A stretch of 63,669 nucleotides of DNA, taken from the NCBI GenBank assembly GCA_964645775.1, contig CAZYBU010000017.1:1-63669 (forward strand), read 5' to 3'. The position numbers were made by a program, and so were the translations under genes. Of the stretch, positions 7,556 to 16,905 are shown one piece after another; position 1 is the first letter of the stretch; each line of letters opens with the position of its first letter. This stretch comes from CAZYBU01 sp964645775 (GTDB taxonomy: Bacteria; Spirochaetota; UBA4802; UBA5550). A model generated the notes under the pieces. The model worked only from the letters and a program-made list of their open reading frames with translations. It ran no database searches and had not been told where the DNA came from.

Positions 7556-9216
7556 ACACAGCCTCCCGGGATTCAGACTTTCTCGTCATCGGAAGCGGCA
7601 TTGCCGGTCTCTCCTTCGCCATCCAGGCCGCCCATCACGGGACCGTCAGCCTGGTCACGAAAAAACTGGAAAGCGACTCCAACACCAACTACGCCCAGGG
7701 AGGTATCGCCGCGGTCCTCTCTCCGGATGACTCTTTTGAGGATCATGTCCACGACACCCTTGAGGCAGGCGGCGGCCTGAATAATCCCGAGGCGGTCCGT
7801 ATCCTGGTGGAGAACGGCCCGGCAAGCATTCGGGAACTGGCCGAGTGGGGAACGGAGTTTACCCGGCAAAAAATGGAGACCGGAGAAGAAATCTTTGACC
7901 TGGGAATGGAGGGAGGCCACTCCCACAAGCGCATCCTTCACGCCCGGGACCTGACCGGTAAAGAGATCGAACGGGCCCTGATAGCCACCGCCGCGGAAAA
8001 TCCGAACATATACATCTTCGAAAACCATACGGCCGTCGACCTCCTCACGGAACACCAGCTTCGTCTCAATGACCTGTCCGTTCCCCACGGGGATAACCGG
8101 ATTCACTGCTACGGAGCGTACATACTGGACAACAACACCGGCGCCGTGGAGACCTTCCGTGCCCGGATAACCCTCCTTGCAACGGGGGGCCTGGGACAGG
8201 TCTACCTGCATACCACCAACCCGTCCATAGCCACAGGTGACGGTATCGCCATGGCCTATCGGGCCGGCGCACTTATAGCTGACATGGAATTTATCCAGTT
8301 TCACCCCACGTCCCTCTACTCCACGAAGCAGGAGGAGCGTTCCTTTCTCATAAGCGAAGCTGTCCGGGGAGAGGGAGCCATTCTCGCAGACACCCGTGGC
8401 AGGCGTTTTATGGAGAACGATCATCCCCGCAAGGAGCTTGCGCCCAGGGATGTGGTGGCACGGGCCATTGACCGGGAGCTGAAACGTACAGGCGACCGTT
8501 TTGTATACCTGGACATTTCCCACAGAGACAGGAATTTTCTCCAGAAAAGATTTCCATCAATTTATGATTACTGCCTTAAAGAGGGTATCGATATCTCACA
8601 GGATCCCATCCCGGTTGTGCCGGCTGCCCACTACCTCTGCGGAGGGATCGTCACCGATACCCATGGAAAGACCACTATTGAGAACCTCTACGCGTCCGGT
8701 GAATCGGCCCGCACCGGAGTCCACGGCGCCAACCGCCTCGCCAGCAACTCTCTCCTGGAAGGGGTTGTCTTCTCGAACCGTTCCGTGGAACACGCCATCG
8801 AAGCTCTGGAGAAGAAGAGAGAAGAGGTTATTCCGGAATATCCGGTCTGGAACAAAGAGGGGACCTTCGACCTTGAGGAATGGGTCCTTATCCAGCACAG
8901 CGTGGAGGAGATCAAACGACTCATGTGGGATTACGTCGGCATTGTCCGCACCAATCTGCGTCTTGAGCGGGCGCACAGGTGGATTCTCATGCTGGCCGAA
9001 GAGGTCCACGATCACTATCGGAAAAGCACGGTTTCATCCCGTATCGTGGAACTGAGAAACCTGGCCACGGTCGCAAAGCTCATTATCAAGGGCGCCATGA
9101 CCCGTCGAAACAGCGTTGGCCTGCATTTCAATCTCAACTTCCCGGAACGTGGAGAAGGGGCCGAATACGTCATCCTCCAGTCCGAGGAGAAACCCCGCCT
9201 GGTTCCGAGGCTATGA
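7552..9216 (+). CDS. nadB: L-aspartate oxidase
   Basis: This 554-residue flavoprotein oxidises L-aspartate to iminoaspartate, the first step of de novo NAD synthesis. The FAD-binding GSGIAGLS is at residues 14-21. NadB/SdhA family motifs follow in order: TNYAQGGIAAVLSPDDS, GGHSHKRILHARDLTG, FIQFHPTSLY and GEGAILADTRGRRFM. GANRLASNSLLEGVVF and a C-terminal helical domain complete the usual length. The NadB-type SHKRILHA segment and the absence of SdhA iron-sulfur partners favour NadB over fumarate reductase. nadA and nadC are not in the window. It overlaps the preceding gene by 4 bp and the GNAT gene by 4 bp. Confidence 0.95.
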   Translation: MNTASRDSDFLVIGSGIAGLSFAIQAAHHGTVSLVTKKLESDSNTNYAQGGIAAVLSPDDSFEDHVHDTLEAGGGLNNPEAVRILVENGPASIRELAEWGTEFTRQKMETGEEIFDLGMEGGHSHKRILHARDLTGKEIERALIATAAENPNIYIFENHTAVDLLTEHQLRLNDLSVPHGDNRIHCYGAYILDNNTGAVETFRARITLLATGGLGQVYLHTTNPSIATGDGIAMAYRAGALIADMEFIQFHPTSLYSTKQEERSFLISEAVRGEGAILADTRGRRFMENDHPRKELAPRDVVARAIDRELKRTGDRFVYLDISHRDRNFLQKRFPSIYDYCLKEGIDISQDPIPVVPAAHYLCGGIVTDTHGKTTIENLYASGESARTGVHGANRLASNSLLEGVVFSNRSVEHAIEALEKKREEVIPEYPVWNKEGTFDLEEWVLIQHSVEEIKRLMWDYVGIVRTNLRLERAHRWILMLAEEVHDHYRKSTVSSRIVELRNLATVAKLIIKGAMTRRNSVGLHFNLNFPERGEGAEYVILQSEEKPRLVPRL

Positions 9217-9635
9217 TGCCTGTCCGGGGTATAAAAACAGGTCCCATGGAACACGACCATCTCTCCGAACTATACAGTCTCGGCCGTAAAATCTACGGAG
9301 GTATCAGGCAGGATACCGGGTGGGACACCGACACACTCTCGGGGATACTCCTCACCGCCCTTCCCACAAGTCTTGTTGCCTACAGGAGAAAGAGACTCCT
9401 GGGATTCGTTATCGCGGGGCCCCTGGAGAGGAAAACCTGGAAGCTGTATTACCATGGGGCCAGACTCGGATTCGAGGAATGTCTGTCTGATCTTCTCTAT
9501 TATTTGATCAATTCTCTTCCCGAAGGGACCCGCCTCTCCGCCGTGGTTCATACTTCTGAGGAAGAAGAGAGACTTCAGAAAATTGGCTTTACCCCGACAG
9601 AAATTCTTACCACTATGACCCTGTTCAAAAAGTGA
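9213..9635 (+). CDS. GNAT-family acetyltransferase-like protein
   Basis: About 140 residues. I place the start at the ATG that overlaps the nadB stop (ATGATG at 9213/9216), with GAGG just upstream; a later ATG at 9246 is possible. The C-terminal half has the GNAT pattern: strand RLLGFVIAGPLERKTW, helix CLSDLLYYLINSL, then VVHTSEEEERLQKIGF, in which a helix precedes a Gly-Phe strand. The acetyl-CoA loop is poorly conserved. Function unknown; it is co-transcribed with nadB and the aminotransferase. Confidence 0.6.
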   Translation: MMPVRGIKTGPMEHDHLSELYSLGRKIYGGIRQDTGWDTDTLSGILLTALPTSLVAYRRKRLLGFVIAGPLERKTWKLYYHGARLGFEECLSDLLYYLINSLPEGTRLSAVVHTSEEEERLQKIGFTPTEILTTMTLFKK

Positions 9636-9642
9636 GGAACAG

Positions 9643-10824
9643 ATGAGTGATTCAGGTACCATAGGATCCCGGGCCTCTAAAGCGGGAAGGGAAATACCAC
9701 CCTCGGGGATCAGGCGTTTCTTCGATATCGTCTACTCCACGCCCGACTGCGTTTCCCTGGGAGTGGGAGAGCCGGATTTCACCACCCCCTGGCGTATATC
9801 GGACAGCGGTATCCACGCCATCATGCAGGGATACACCCATTACACACCGAACCGGGGCGTGCCCGACCTGCGCGACGTGATCTGCGATTATCTGGAAAAT
9901 ACCCACGGCCTCGTCTATGACCCTGAAAACGAAATCATTATCACCATGGGAGTCAGCCAGGGGCTGGACATCGCCCTGAGGAGTATCTGCGACCCTGAAG
10001 ACGAAGTCATCATCTTCGAGCCCTGCTACGTCTCATACACAGCTAACGTGAAGCTGATAAACGCCACTCCTGTTACCGTCGTCAACACCCTGGAAAACAA
10101 CTTTCAGGTAGACCCGGACGCCATCCGGAAAGCAATCACGGAGAGGACCAAGGCGATTCTCATGAACTTTCCCTCCAATCCAACGGGGGCCACCCTTTCC
10201 AGGGAGGTGCTGGAGGAGATCGCCGATATCGCGAAAGAGCATAACCTTATAGTCCTGTCCGACGAGATTTATTCTTCCATTGTCTTCAATGGACCGCATG
10301 TATCCATCGCCTCACTCCCCGGTATGAAGGAGAGGACCATCTACCTGAACGGCTTCTCCAAGTCTCACGCTATGACCGGATGGAGACTGGGATACATCAC
10401 CGGTCCCGTGGAGCTCGTAGACATTATGCTGAAGATCCATCAGTACGTGGCCCTCTGCGCCCCTTCCCTGGCCCAGTACGCCGCCATTGAGGCCATCACC
10501 AAGGGTGAAGATGAAGTGGAACGAATGAGAAAAGAATACCTGCGACGAAGAAACTACATCGTGAAACGTTTCAACCAGCTGGGCCTGACCTGCCCCAACC
10601 CGGGCGGCGCCTTCTATGTCTTCCCGGACATCTCTACAACCGGCCTCTCCTCCGAAGATTTCGCTCTTCGGTTACTGGAGCATGAGAAGGTAGCCGTTGT
10701 GCCGGGGACCGCCTTCGGGCCTTCCGGAGAGGGACACATCCGCTGCTCTTACGCCACGTCGATGGAAAATCTTCGGGCGGCGCTGGACGGAATTGAAAAC
10801 TTCCTTCATGAACTGAAAAAATAA
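9643..10824 (+). CDS. Class I/II PLP-dependent aminotransferase
   Basis: This 393-residue fold-type I enzyme is close to the AspC/PatA group. It shows SLGVGEPDFTTPW near the N-terminus, YTPNRGVPDLR, the NPTGA motif (NFPSNPTGATLS), SDEIYSSIVF, and the PLP lysine in LNGFSKSHAMTGWRLGY. The C-terminal Arg motif (GHIRCSYATS) for the substrate carboxylate is present. An AGGAAC precedes the ATG by about 6 bases. It follows nadB and a GNAT gene, so it may supply or consume aspartate, but acceptor specificity (2-oxoglutarate, aromatic, alanine) is not decided by these motifs. Confidence 0.92.
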   Translation: MSDSGTIGSRASKAGREIPPSGIRRFFDIVYSTPDCVSLGVGEPDFTTPWRISDSGIHAIMQGYTHYTPNRGVPDLRDVICDYLENTHGLVYDPENEIIITMGVSQGLDIALRSICDPEDEVIIFEPCYVSYTANVKLINATPVTVVNTLENNFQVDPDAIRKAITERTKAILMNFPSNPTGATLSREVLEEIADIAKEHNLIVLSDEIYSSIVFNGPHVSIASLPGMKERTIYLNGFSKSHAMTGWRLGYITGPVELVDIMLKIHQYVALCAPSLAQYAAIEAITKGEDEVERMRKEYLRRRNYIVKRFNQLGLTCPNPGGAFYVFPDISTTGLSSEDFALRLLEHEKVAVVPGTAFGPSGEGHIRCSYATSMENLRAALDGIENFLHELKK

Positions 10825-10868
10825 CCAGGCTGATTATTAAAGATTCAGCTGAAATCCCGAAAAAATTG

Positions 10869-10896
10869 ATGCGTAAAAAATCTTTTTTCTGCATCT
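10869..10896. repeat. Inverted repeat after the aminotransferase gene
   Basis: GATGC-GT-AAAAAA and TTTTTT-CT-GCATC form an imperfect dyad separated by TC, about 45 bp after the aminotransferase stop. It could fold as an AT-rich stem. There is no clean T-tract after it, so a terminator is only possible. Confidence 0.35.
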
Positions 10897-11011
10897 TGCT
10901 ATTACTATAAAGTACTATCGCGGAAGGAAAATTCTGAATTTTCTGAAAACGAGCGTTGATATACGGTCTGCTTTATGGTTTTTTGTATTACAGCTACAGC
11001 CGGATCTCTTT

Positions 11012-11518
11012 ATGGCCTATCTCATAGATGGAATGAACCTTACATACAAGTTCCCAGATCTGGAAGGACTGATGTATGGAGGGGAGCTGAACAGAGCCCG
11101 TTCCCTTCTCCTGGAACGTCTTTCACAGTTTCACCATATAAAAAAAGCCACGATCCGGGTTGTCTATGACGGAAAAAAGAAGATATCCGATTCCACCCGG
11201 AGCGAAAAGGTCGGCCCCATCCAGGTCTACTACTCCCAGGACCTCTCGGCCGATCATCTTATAAAGGAATTCATCAAAAAAGATCCGAACCCTCCCATGT
11301 CCACGGTCGTCACTTCCGATAAGGAGATACTTTTCTTCGTTAAACGTTTCCGCGCGAAGACCATGACAAGCGAAGAATTCTCGGAATACCTCACCGCTAC
11401 ACTGATTGAATACCGCACCTGGAAGGAACGAAAGGAACGGGAAGAGAGCGAGATTAATCCCAGGTTATCCGAAGAGGAGCTATCCTTCTGGCAGGAACTC
11501 TTCAAAAAAAGAGGATGA
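11012..11518 (+). CDS. YacP-like NYN-domain ribonuclease
   Basis: The 168-residue protein matches the YacP-like NYN (PIN-fold) family. It has LIDGMNLTY at the start, VVYDGKKK in the second strand, the paired-Asp region LSADHLIKEFI and VVTSDKEILFFVKRF. Acidic residues expected to bind Mg or Mn are all present. In Bacillus the homologue Rae1/YacP cleaves mRNA on the ribosome. A Glu/Arg-rich C-terminal helix follows the domain. The next gene begins 4 bp after its stop and its ribosome binding site (GAGG at 11511-11514) lies inside this gene, so expression is linked. Confidence 0.85.
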   Translation: MAYLIDGMNLTYKFPDLEGLMYGGELNRARSLLLERLSQFHHIKKATIRVVYDGKKKISDSTRSEKVGPIQVYYSQDLSADHLIKEFIKKDPNPPMSTVVTSDKEILFFVKRFRAKTMTSEEFSEYLTATLIEYRTWKERKEREESEINPRLSEEELSFWQELFKKRG

Positions 11519-11522
11519 TATC

Positions 11523-14500
11523 ATGACCGGCCAGATGAAATCGATCCTCATTTTATTCTCCATTATATCCTTTCTGGTTATAGTCTCCGCTTCTATCATT
11601 AACTATTTGAATGATTCTTTCAGGGAGCGTATTCGCACTACCGGCCATCAGGAAACCTCCCTCCTGACAGAAACATCCACTACCTACGTGGAGGACGTAC
11701 TTACCAGACGAATGACAAACATGGTCAGAGTAAACCACAGGCTGAAAGAAAGCCTGATATCGAGAGAATCAGGGAGTATCGAGCACCTCATATTACCCAG
11801 GTTCAGGGCACTGGAGAGAGAATACCCTTCCCTTCAGTACCTCAAAATTTACGATCCCGAAGGAAACATTATCTCCCGTTTTGGCGAAGGAAGAAAAGGT
11901 GGATGCGAAAAGCCCCTGTCGCAATCAGTCGTCTGTGAGGCGCTTTCTCAAAAGAAGGGATATTCCGTGTTTGAGTTCAGTGAACAGGATATCAGGTTTA
12001 AGATCATCCAACCCCTCGATTTCGACGAGACATTCGCTGGTATCATGGAATGGTCTTTCTCTCCTCTCTTTCTTATCCGCCCACTGGAATCCTTTTCCCG
12101 TCACCAGGTTTTTGTCGTTATTCCTAAGAAAATTTACCGTAATCTCGAATGTGATCACCTGGAAAAGAAGACCCGCATGTTACAGAACTATGTTTTTCTT
12201 GAAACAGAAAAGGGAATAAATGATGAACTACCCTATGACCTCCAGCTGGACAGGGAAAAGGGAACTCTTATTACAATTGGAAAGAAACATGTCCATCTCC
12301 ATCCCCATCCACTTACAGACTACACGGGAAAGACCCTCGCTTACCTTGTCATCATGGAGGACATCACTCGGGGTATGGAAGACTATTACCAGACCCGCAA
12401 AACTATTTTCCTGACCGCCCTTTTTCTAATCATCATCTCCTTTCCCCTGATTTATTTCAGCTACGGTACCGTGATCCGGGTTCTTGGTTCCACAGAAAAG
12501 AACCTGGCACAACAGCTCAGCTTTATCCGGACCCTGATCGAAACCATTCCTCTGCCTGTTCTCTACAAGGACACGAACGACCATTTCATGGGATGCAACA
12601 CGGCCTATGAGACCTTCCGCTCCGTGAACAGGGAGGATATTATCGGCAAGAACTCCCATTACATGCTGCCGGAGGATGAGGCGGAGATGCACAGGGAACA
12701 GGACCAGAAACTCCTGGCCCGGGGAGGCACGGTTGAGTACCAGGTCACCCACAGGGAAGAGGACGGAAGTGAACAGCATATACTCTATTCCAAAGCCATT
12801 TTCCACGACCAAAAGGGGAAACCGGCCGGTATCATCGCCATCCTGAATGACATGACAGATTCCATTAATCAGAAACAGGAAATTGAGAAGAGCCACGACT
12901 TTCTGAACAACATCTTTGAGTCCCTGAATCATCCCTTTTTCATAATTGATGTTAAGACCCGTCTGATAACCATGGCCAACCCGGCAACAGGTCTTTCAGA
13001 TACAGAGGGTTCCATCCGATGCCACGAACTCTTCCATAATCTGGGGGAAACCTGTCCGTCCGGCGAATATATCTGTCCTATTGAACTTATTCTGGCTGAA
13101 AAAAAACCGGTTACCCTGGAACACCGTCACGTTGATCGAAAGGGAAACACGAGAGATCACGAGATACACGCCCATCCCATCTTCGGGGATGACGGTTCCA
13201 TCACCCAGATCATTCAGTACACGCTGGACATTACCCATCGTAAGAATGCCCAGAGGGAGCTCGTAAAAAGCGAACGGAAGTTCCGAGACCTTGTGACCAA
13301 CATGCCGGTGGGGCTTATAACCATCGATAGAGAGGGGACCGTTACCAACATCAACCCCACCATGCTTCGAATGCTCGGATCGCCATCGGAAGAGGCGACA
13401 AAAGAGATCAACGTTCTCACCTATCCTTCGCTTATACAGGCCGGGTTCTCCCGGGAGATTAACCGCTGCATGGAAGAAAACCGGGAAGTAATTTTCGAGT
13501 CCCTCTACACCAGCGAATGGGGCAACACTTTTCACTTTCGGGCCATCTTCACTCCCATCCAGGAAGAGAGAACGGTTGCCGGAGCCCAGGGAGTTCTTGA
13601 AAACATTACCGACCTGAAGGAGGCCCAGGAAGAGATCCTTCGTCTGACAACAGCCGTGGAACAGAGCGCCAATTCCATCGTTATCACCGACACGGATGGA
13701 AACATCGTCTTCGTAAACACCCATTTCGAGCTTACGACCGGATACAGCCGGGATGAAGCCCTGGGAGAGAACCCCCGTATCCTGAAGACCGATCTACACC
13801 CTCCCGAAGTGTACGATAATCTCTGGAAAACCATAACCGACGGCAGGGTGTGGAGGGGGGAGTTTCACAACATGCGAAAGAACGGCACAACGTTCTGGGA
13901 ACGGGCTACCATAAGTCCGATAAGAAACATGCAGGGTGATATCATCTATTACCTGGCCATAAAGGAAGATATTACCGAGCTAAAAAAAACCGAGGAGGAG
14001 CTTCTCCGGGCTAAGGAGGATGCGGAGAGGGCGAGCGAAACCAAGAATATATTCCTGGCCAACATAAGTCATGAAATCCGGACACCGATGAACGGCATAA
14101 TAGGAATGAACGACCTGCTTCTGGAAACGGAGCTTAACGAGGAACAGAACGATTACGCCATTACCATCCGTAACTCGGCCATCGTTCTCATGAATCTGAT
14201 CAATGATATCCTCGATATATCCCGGATCGAAGCCGGGAAAATGTTTTTGGAGAAGGAGGTATTCCGGCTTCCGGAGCTGTTGTCAAATACTCTGAAGATG
14301 TTCTACCACGACGCGCAGAAATCAGAGATCGATCTTAAGCTCCAACTTGACGATACATTACCTGTCCATGTCCTGGGTTCTCCATCCCGCCTTACACAGG
14401 TTATTTCAAATCTTCTCAGTAACGCACTGAAATTTACATCGGATGGGTCCATAATCCTTGCCGCTGACTCTCTCCACGAGGACAGTAAGAACCTTCTTCT

Positions 14501-15170
14501 TCACATCCGGGTAACCGACACAGGAATCGGCATCTCTCCCGAGGATCGTCTCTCTCTTTTCAGGCCCTTCACCCAGGTCCGGAGGTCCATAAGTCACAGA
14601 AAGGGGACCGGACTGGGACTCGCCATTTCCAGACATCTTATTGAGATAATGGGAGGTGAGATCGGCGTAAAAAGCGAACCGGGCAAAGGATCAACATTTG
14701 AATTCACGGTTCTCCTTAAAAAGGCCGAGGAAGACAGGCCTGTTAAACAGAACAATGTTGATCCTGATAATGCGGATTCACCCTGCGATCATACCTGTCA
14801 TATTCTTATCGTGGAAGATAACGAGACCAACCAGAAACTGGCCCAGGTACTTCTGGAGCGGCTGGGCTTTACCCACAGTTCGGCCCAGAACGGACAGGAG
14901 GCTCTGGATAGACTCGAGAAGGAGACGTTCGACTGTGTCTTCATGGACGTCCAGATGCCGGTACTGGACGGGCTGGAGGCCACCCGGCTGTTCCGCGAAC
15001 GGGAAAGTGAAGGAGAACACACCCCGGTTATCGCCATGACAGCCTACGCCATGCCGGGAGACAGGGAAAAATGTCTTGAAGCGGGTATGGATGACTACAT
15101 GACCAAACCGATTAACCGGCGCGTCATCCTTGAAATGATACGGAACTGGGTCCAGAAATCATTGAAATGA
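11523..15170 (+). CDS. Hybrid sensor histidine kinase with four PAS domains and receiver
   Basis: I take ATG 11523 because GAGG lies 8 bases upstream; the product is 1215 residues. Order: transmembrane segment (about 5-27), extracytoplasmic sensor (about 28-285), second transmembrane segment (about 290-315), four PAS domains, HisKA with NISHEIRTPMNGIIG (His850), HATPase with DTGIGIS and GTGLGLAIS, and a receiver with HILIVEDNETNQK and phospho-acceptor Asp1142 (MDVQMPVLDG). All catalytic motifs are intact. No output domain, Hpt domain or partner response regulator is adjacent, so the phosphoryl flow downstream is unknown. The 3' end overlaps the convergent esterase by 12 bp. Confidence 0.95.
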   Translation: MTGQMKSILILFSIISFLVIVSASIINYLNDSFRERIRTTGHQETSLLTETSTTYVEDVLTRRMTNMVRVNHRLKESLISRESGSIEHLILPRFRALEREYPSLQYLKIYDPEGNIISRFGEGRKGGCEKPLSQSVVCEALSQKKGYSVFEFSEQDIRFKIIQPLDFDETFAGIMEWSFSPLFLIRPLESFSRHQVFVVIPKKIYRNLECDHLEKKTRMLQNYVFLETEKGINDELPYDLQLDREKGTLITIGKKHVHLHPHPLTDYTGKTLAYLVIMEDITRGMEDYYQTRKTIFLTALFLIIISFPLIYFSYGTVIRVLGSTEKNLAQQLSFIRTLIETIPLPVLYKDTNDHFMGCNTAYETFRSVNREDIIGKNSHYMLPEDEAEMHREQDQKLLARGGTVEYQVTHREEDGSEQHILYSKAIFHDQKGKPAGIIAILNDMTDSINQKQEIEKSHDFLNNIFESLNHPFFIIDVKTRLITMANPATGLSDTEGSIRCHELFHNLGETCPSGEYICPIELILAEKKPVTLEHRHVDRKGNTRDHEIHAHPIFGDDGSITQIIQYTLDITHRKNAQRELVKSERKFRDLVTNMPVGLITIDREGTVTNINPTMLRMLGSPSEEATKEINVLTYPSLIQAGFSREINRCMEENREVIFESLYTSEWGNTFHFRAIFTPIQEERTVAGAQGVLENITDLKEAQEEILRLTTAVEQSANSIVITDTDGNIVFVNTHFELTTGYSRDEALGENPRILKTDLHPPEVYDNLWKTITDGRVWRGEFHNMRKNGTTFWERATISPIRNMQGDIIYYLAIKEDITELKKTEEELLRAKEDAERASETKNIFLANISHEIRTPMNGIIGMNDLLLETELNEEQNDYAITIRNSAIVLMNLINDILDISRIEAGKMFLEKEVFRLPELLSNTLKMFYHDAQKSEIDLKLQLDDTLPVHVLGSPSRLTQVISNLLSNALKFTSDGSIILAADSLHEDSKNLLLHIRVTDTGIGISPEDRLSLFRPFTQVRRSISHRKGTGLGLAISRHLIEIMGGEIGVKSEPGKGSTFEFTVLLKKAEEDRPVKQNNVDPDNADSPCDHTCHILIVEDNETNQKLAQVLLERLGFTHSSAQNGQEALDRLEKETFDCVFMDVQMPVLDGLEATRLFRERESEGEHTPVIAMTAYAMPGDREKCLEAGMDDYMTKPINRRVILEMIRNWVQKSLK

Positions 15171-16079
15171 GGCAAGCTCCCTGTTAAAAAAGGCGAGCAT
15201 TTCGGGTACCGCCGATCTCCAGAAGCCCCAGTCATGCTTCCGCTTGCTCTTTTCCGCATACTCCACACTGTAGGCTGAATTCTTTTTACTAAGTGATCGC
15301 AGTTTAAGAGCCAGAATCAAACTCTGCCCCCGTGGTATAACGGAATCCTTACTTCCATGGGAAAGGAAGACAGCCACGTTTTTCAGGGAGTCGGCCCTTC
15401 TCACGGCACTCGCTTCATTCTTCCATCGGTCGCTATGTTCCTTATAAGGACCGTAGACCGAAGCGAGGACCCGGTCATGGGGCATGGAGAGAGGATCATA
15501 ATCTCCTGAGAGACCGGCCACAGCCGCAAACCTTGCCGGATACGTTTCCGCCACCATGATCGCGCCCCGGGCGCCTGTGGAAAGGCCGAATATTCCGGTA
15601 CGGTTCTTACGGCTACCAAGATTAAACGTCGAACTGATATAGGAGAGGAGCACATCCCCCACAAAAAGTGTTCCCGGCACAGGTGACCAGCGGTACGTTG
15701 TCTCCGGATAATAGGCCGTACTATAAACGCTTCTCCCCATGTCAGGACACACAACGGCCATGTTATACCTGTCTGCGTAGGTCTCAATGGCCGTGTACCG
15801 TCCCCAGTCGTACATGGAACCACGGTAACCGTGCAGGGCTATCAGGGTCCTCACAGGTTTCCCCTTCTCGTAACCTTTTGGAAAATATATCCTCAGGCGA
15901 ACATCTGCCTTATCCTCCTTCTCCCCGCAGGTTACGGAAAGGCCCTCCAGCCACTCTCCCGGGGTTATCTCTCCCCGGAAAGAGAATCCTGATCGCATCC
16001 CTCCACCGCCTCCGCTGAAACAGGAGAGAAAGAAAAGAATTAGAATAAGGGATAGTAAACTTTTCTTTTCCATGTTCAC
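15159..16079 (-). CDS. Lipoprotein alpha/beta-hydrolase (esterase D-like)
   Basis: The 306-residue protein starts with a lipoprotein signal (LILILFFLSC, Cys20 as the expected lipidation site; the box is the relaxed kind common in spirochaetes) followed by a Gly/Ser tether. The alpha/beta-hydrolase core shows LIALHGYRGS (oxyanion region), nucleophile elbow GLSTGARG (Ser167), HGSKDSVIP (Asp245) and KRKHDWGFW (His282), all in order. It resembles esterase D/PF00756 serine hydrolases. Substrate unknown; a surface-anchored esterase is likely. Its stop overlaps the kinase stop tail to tail. Confidence 0.85.
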   Translation of the reverse strand: MNMEKKSLLSLILILFFLSCFSGGGGGMRSGFSFRGEITPGEWLEGLSVTCGEKEDKADVRLRIYFPKGYEKGKPVRTLIALHGYRGSMYDWGRYTAIETYADRYNMAVVCPDMGRSVYSTAYYPETTYRWSPVPGTLFVGDVLLSYISSTFNLGSRKNRTGIFGLSTGARGAIMVAETYPARFAAVAGLSGDYDPLSMPHDRVLASVYGPYKEHSDRWKNEASAVRRADSLKNVAVFLSHGSKDSVIPRGQSLILALKLRSLSKKNSAYSVEYAEKSKRKHDWGFWRSAVPEMLAFFNRELASFQ

Positions 16080-16134
16080 GCTCCATACCGGGAATAATTG
16101 AGAGTACCCGCGGAATGAGATGCTGACAAGCAGT

Positions 16135-16830
16135 TTATCCTCCTTGAGCTTTTAAAAAGCCCTCTTCACGCAGGCTCCTGTAACCGGTCTCCGTGAGGAC
16201 CAGATGATCCATGAGAGGAATGCCCATCAGGTCACCCGCTGCCTGTATCCTCCGGGTCGTACGCAGATCATCCGCTGAAGGAGTCAGGTCACCTGCAGGA
16301 TGGTTATGCGCAATTATGATACGTGATCCCGATTCCCGGATGGCTTCCCTGAAAATTTCCCTGGGATGAACAAGCGATTCGGAAACCGTGCCCACAGAGA
16401 CTGTCTTTTTTCTCAGAACCTGGTTTTTATTGTTCAACACAAGGAGAATTAATATTTCATGTTCCAGTCCGGCTATATCAGGAAGAAGGAGTCTCCAGAC
16501 AGCCGATGGCGAACTGCATTCTTCACCCAACTCCTTCCCCAGTACCCGTCTGCCCATCTCGAAGGCCGCCATAATGCGAACGGCCTTTACCGGACCGATA
16601 CCTTTCATGGAGGAGAGTTCTCGTAAACCCGATGAAGCGAGCCCCCGCAGGGAGCGGACAATTCTCAGAGACTCGAAGGAGAGAGATAGAACATCCTCCC
16701 CCCTGCAGCCAGACCCGAGAATAACAGCAAGTAGTTCATGGTCCGAAAGGTCCCGAACGTCACCGGTTTGAAGGCACCTCTGAACAGGATACTCATCCCG
16801 GTTCTTATCTCTTTCACTCTGTATGTTCAT
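16135..16830 (-). CDS. radC: RadC/MPN-JAMM domain protein
   Basis: This 231-residue protein has the N-terminal helix-hairpin-helix-type domain (SSMKGIGPVKAVRI) and the C-terminal MPN domain of the RadC family. The JAMM metal site appears as SESLVHPREIF followed by HNHPAGDLTPSADD. Length and order fit RadC exactly. Despite the name, no repair role is established for RadC proteins. It lies 55 bp upstream of the esterase on the same strand and is divergent from the transglutaminase gene at 16906. Confidence 0.93.
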   Translation of the reverse strand: MNIQSERDKNRDEYPVQRCLQTGDVRDLSDHELLAVILGSGCRGEDVLSLSFESLRIVRSLRGLASSGLRELSSMKGIGPVKAVRIMAAFEMGRRVLGKELGEECSSPSAVWRLLLPDIAGLEHEILILLVLNNKNQVLRKKTVSVGTVSESLVHPREIFREAIRESGSRIIIAHNHPAGDLTPSADDLRTTRRIQAAGDLMGIPLMDHLVLTETGYRSLREEGFLKAQGG

Positions 16831-16905
16831 ATATGGTAAACGTCAGAAACCTGGATTTTGTGAAATGATCTTGCAAAAGAAATAAAAATTTTTCATTCTG
16901 ATGCC

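Noticed and set aside
7573..8523. 316-residue minus-strand reading frame opposite nadB
   Set aside because: It is antisense to a gene with strong NadB motifs and has no recognisable domain; it follows from codon bias of the real gene.
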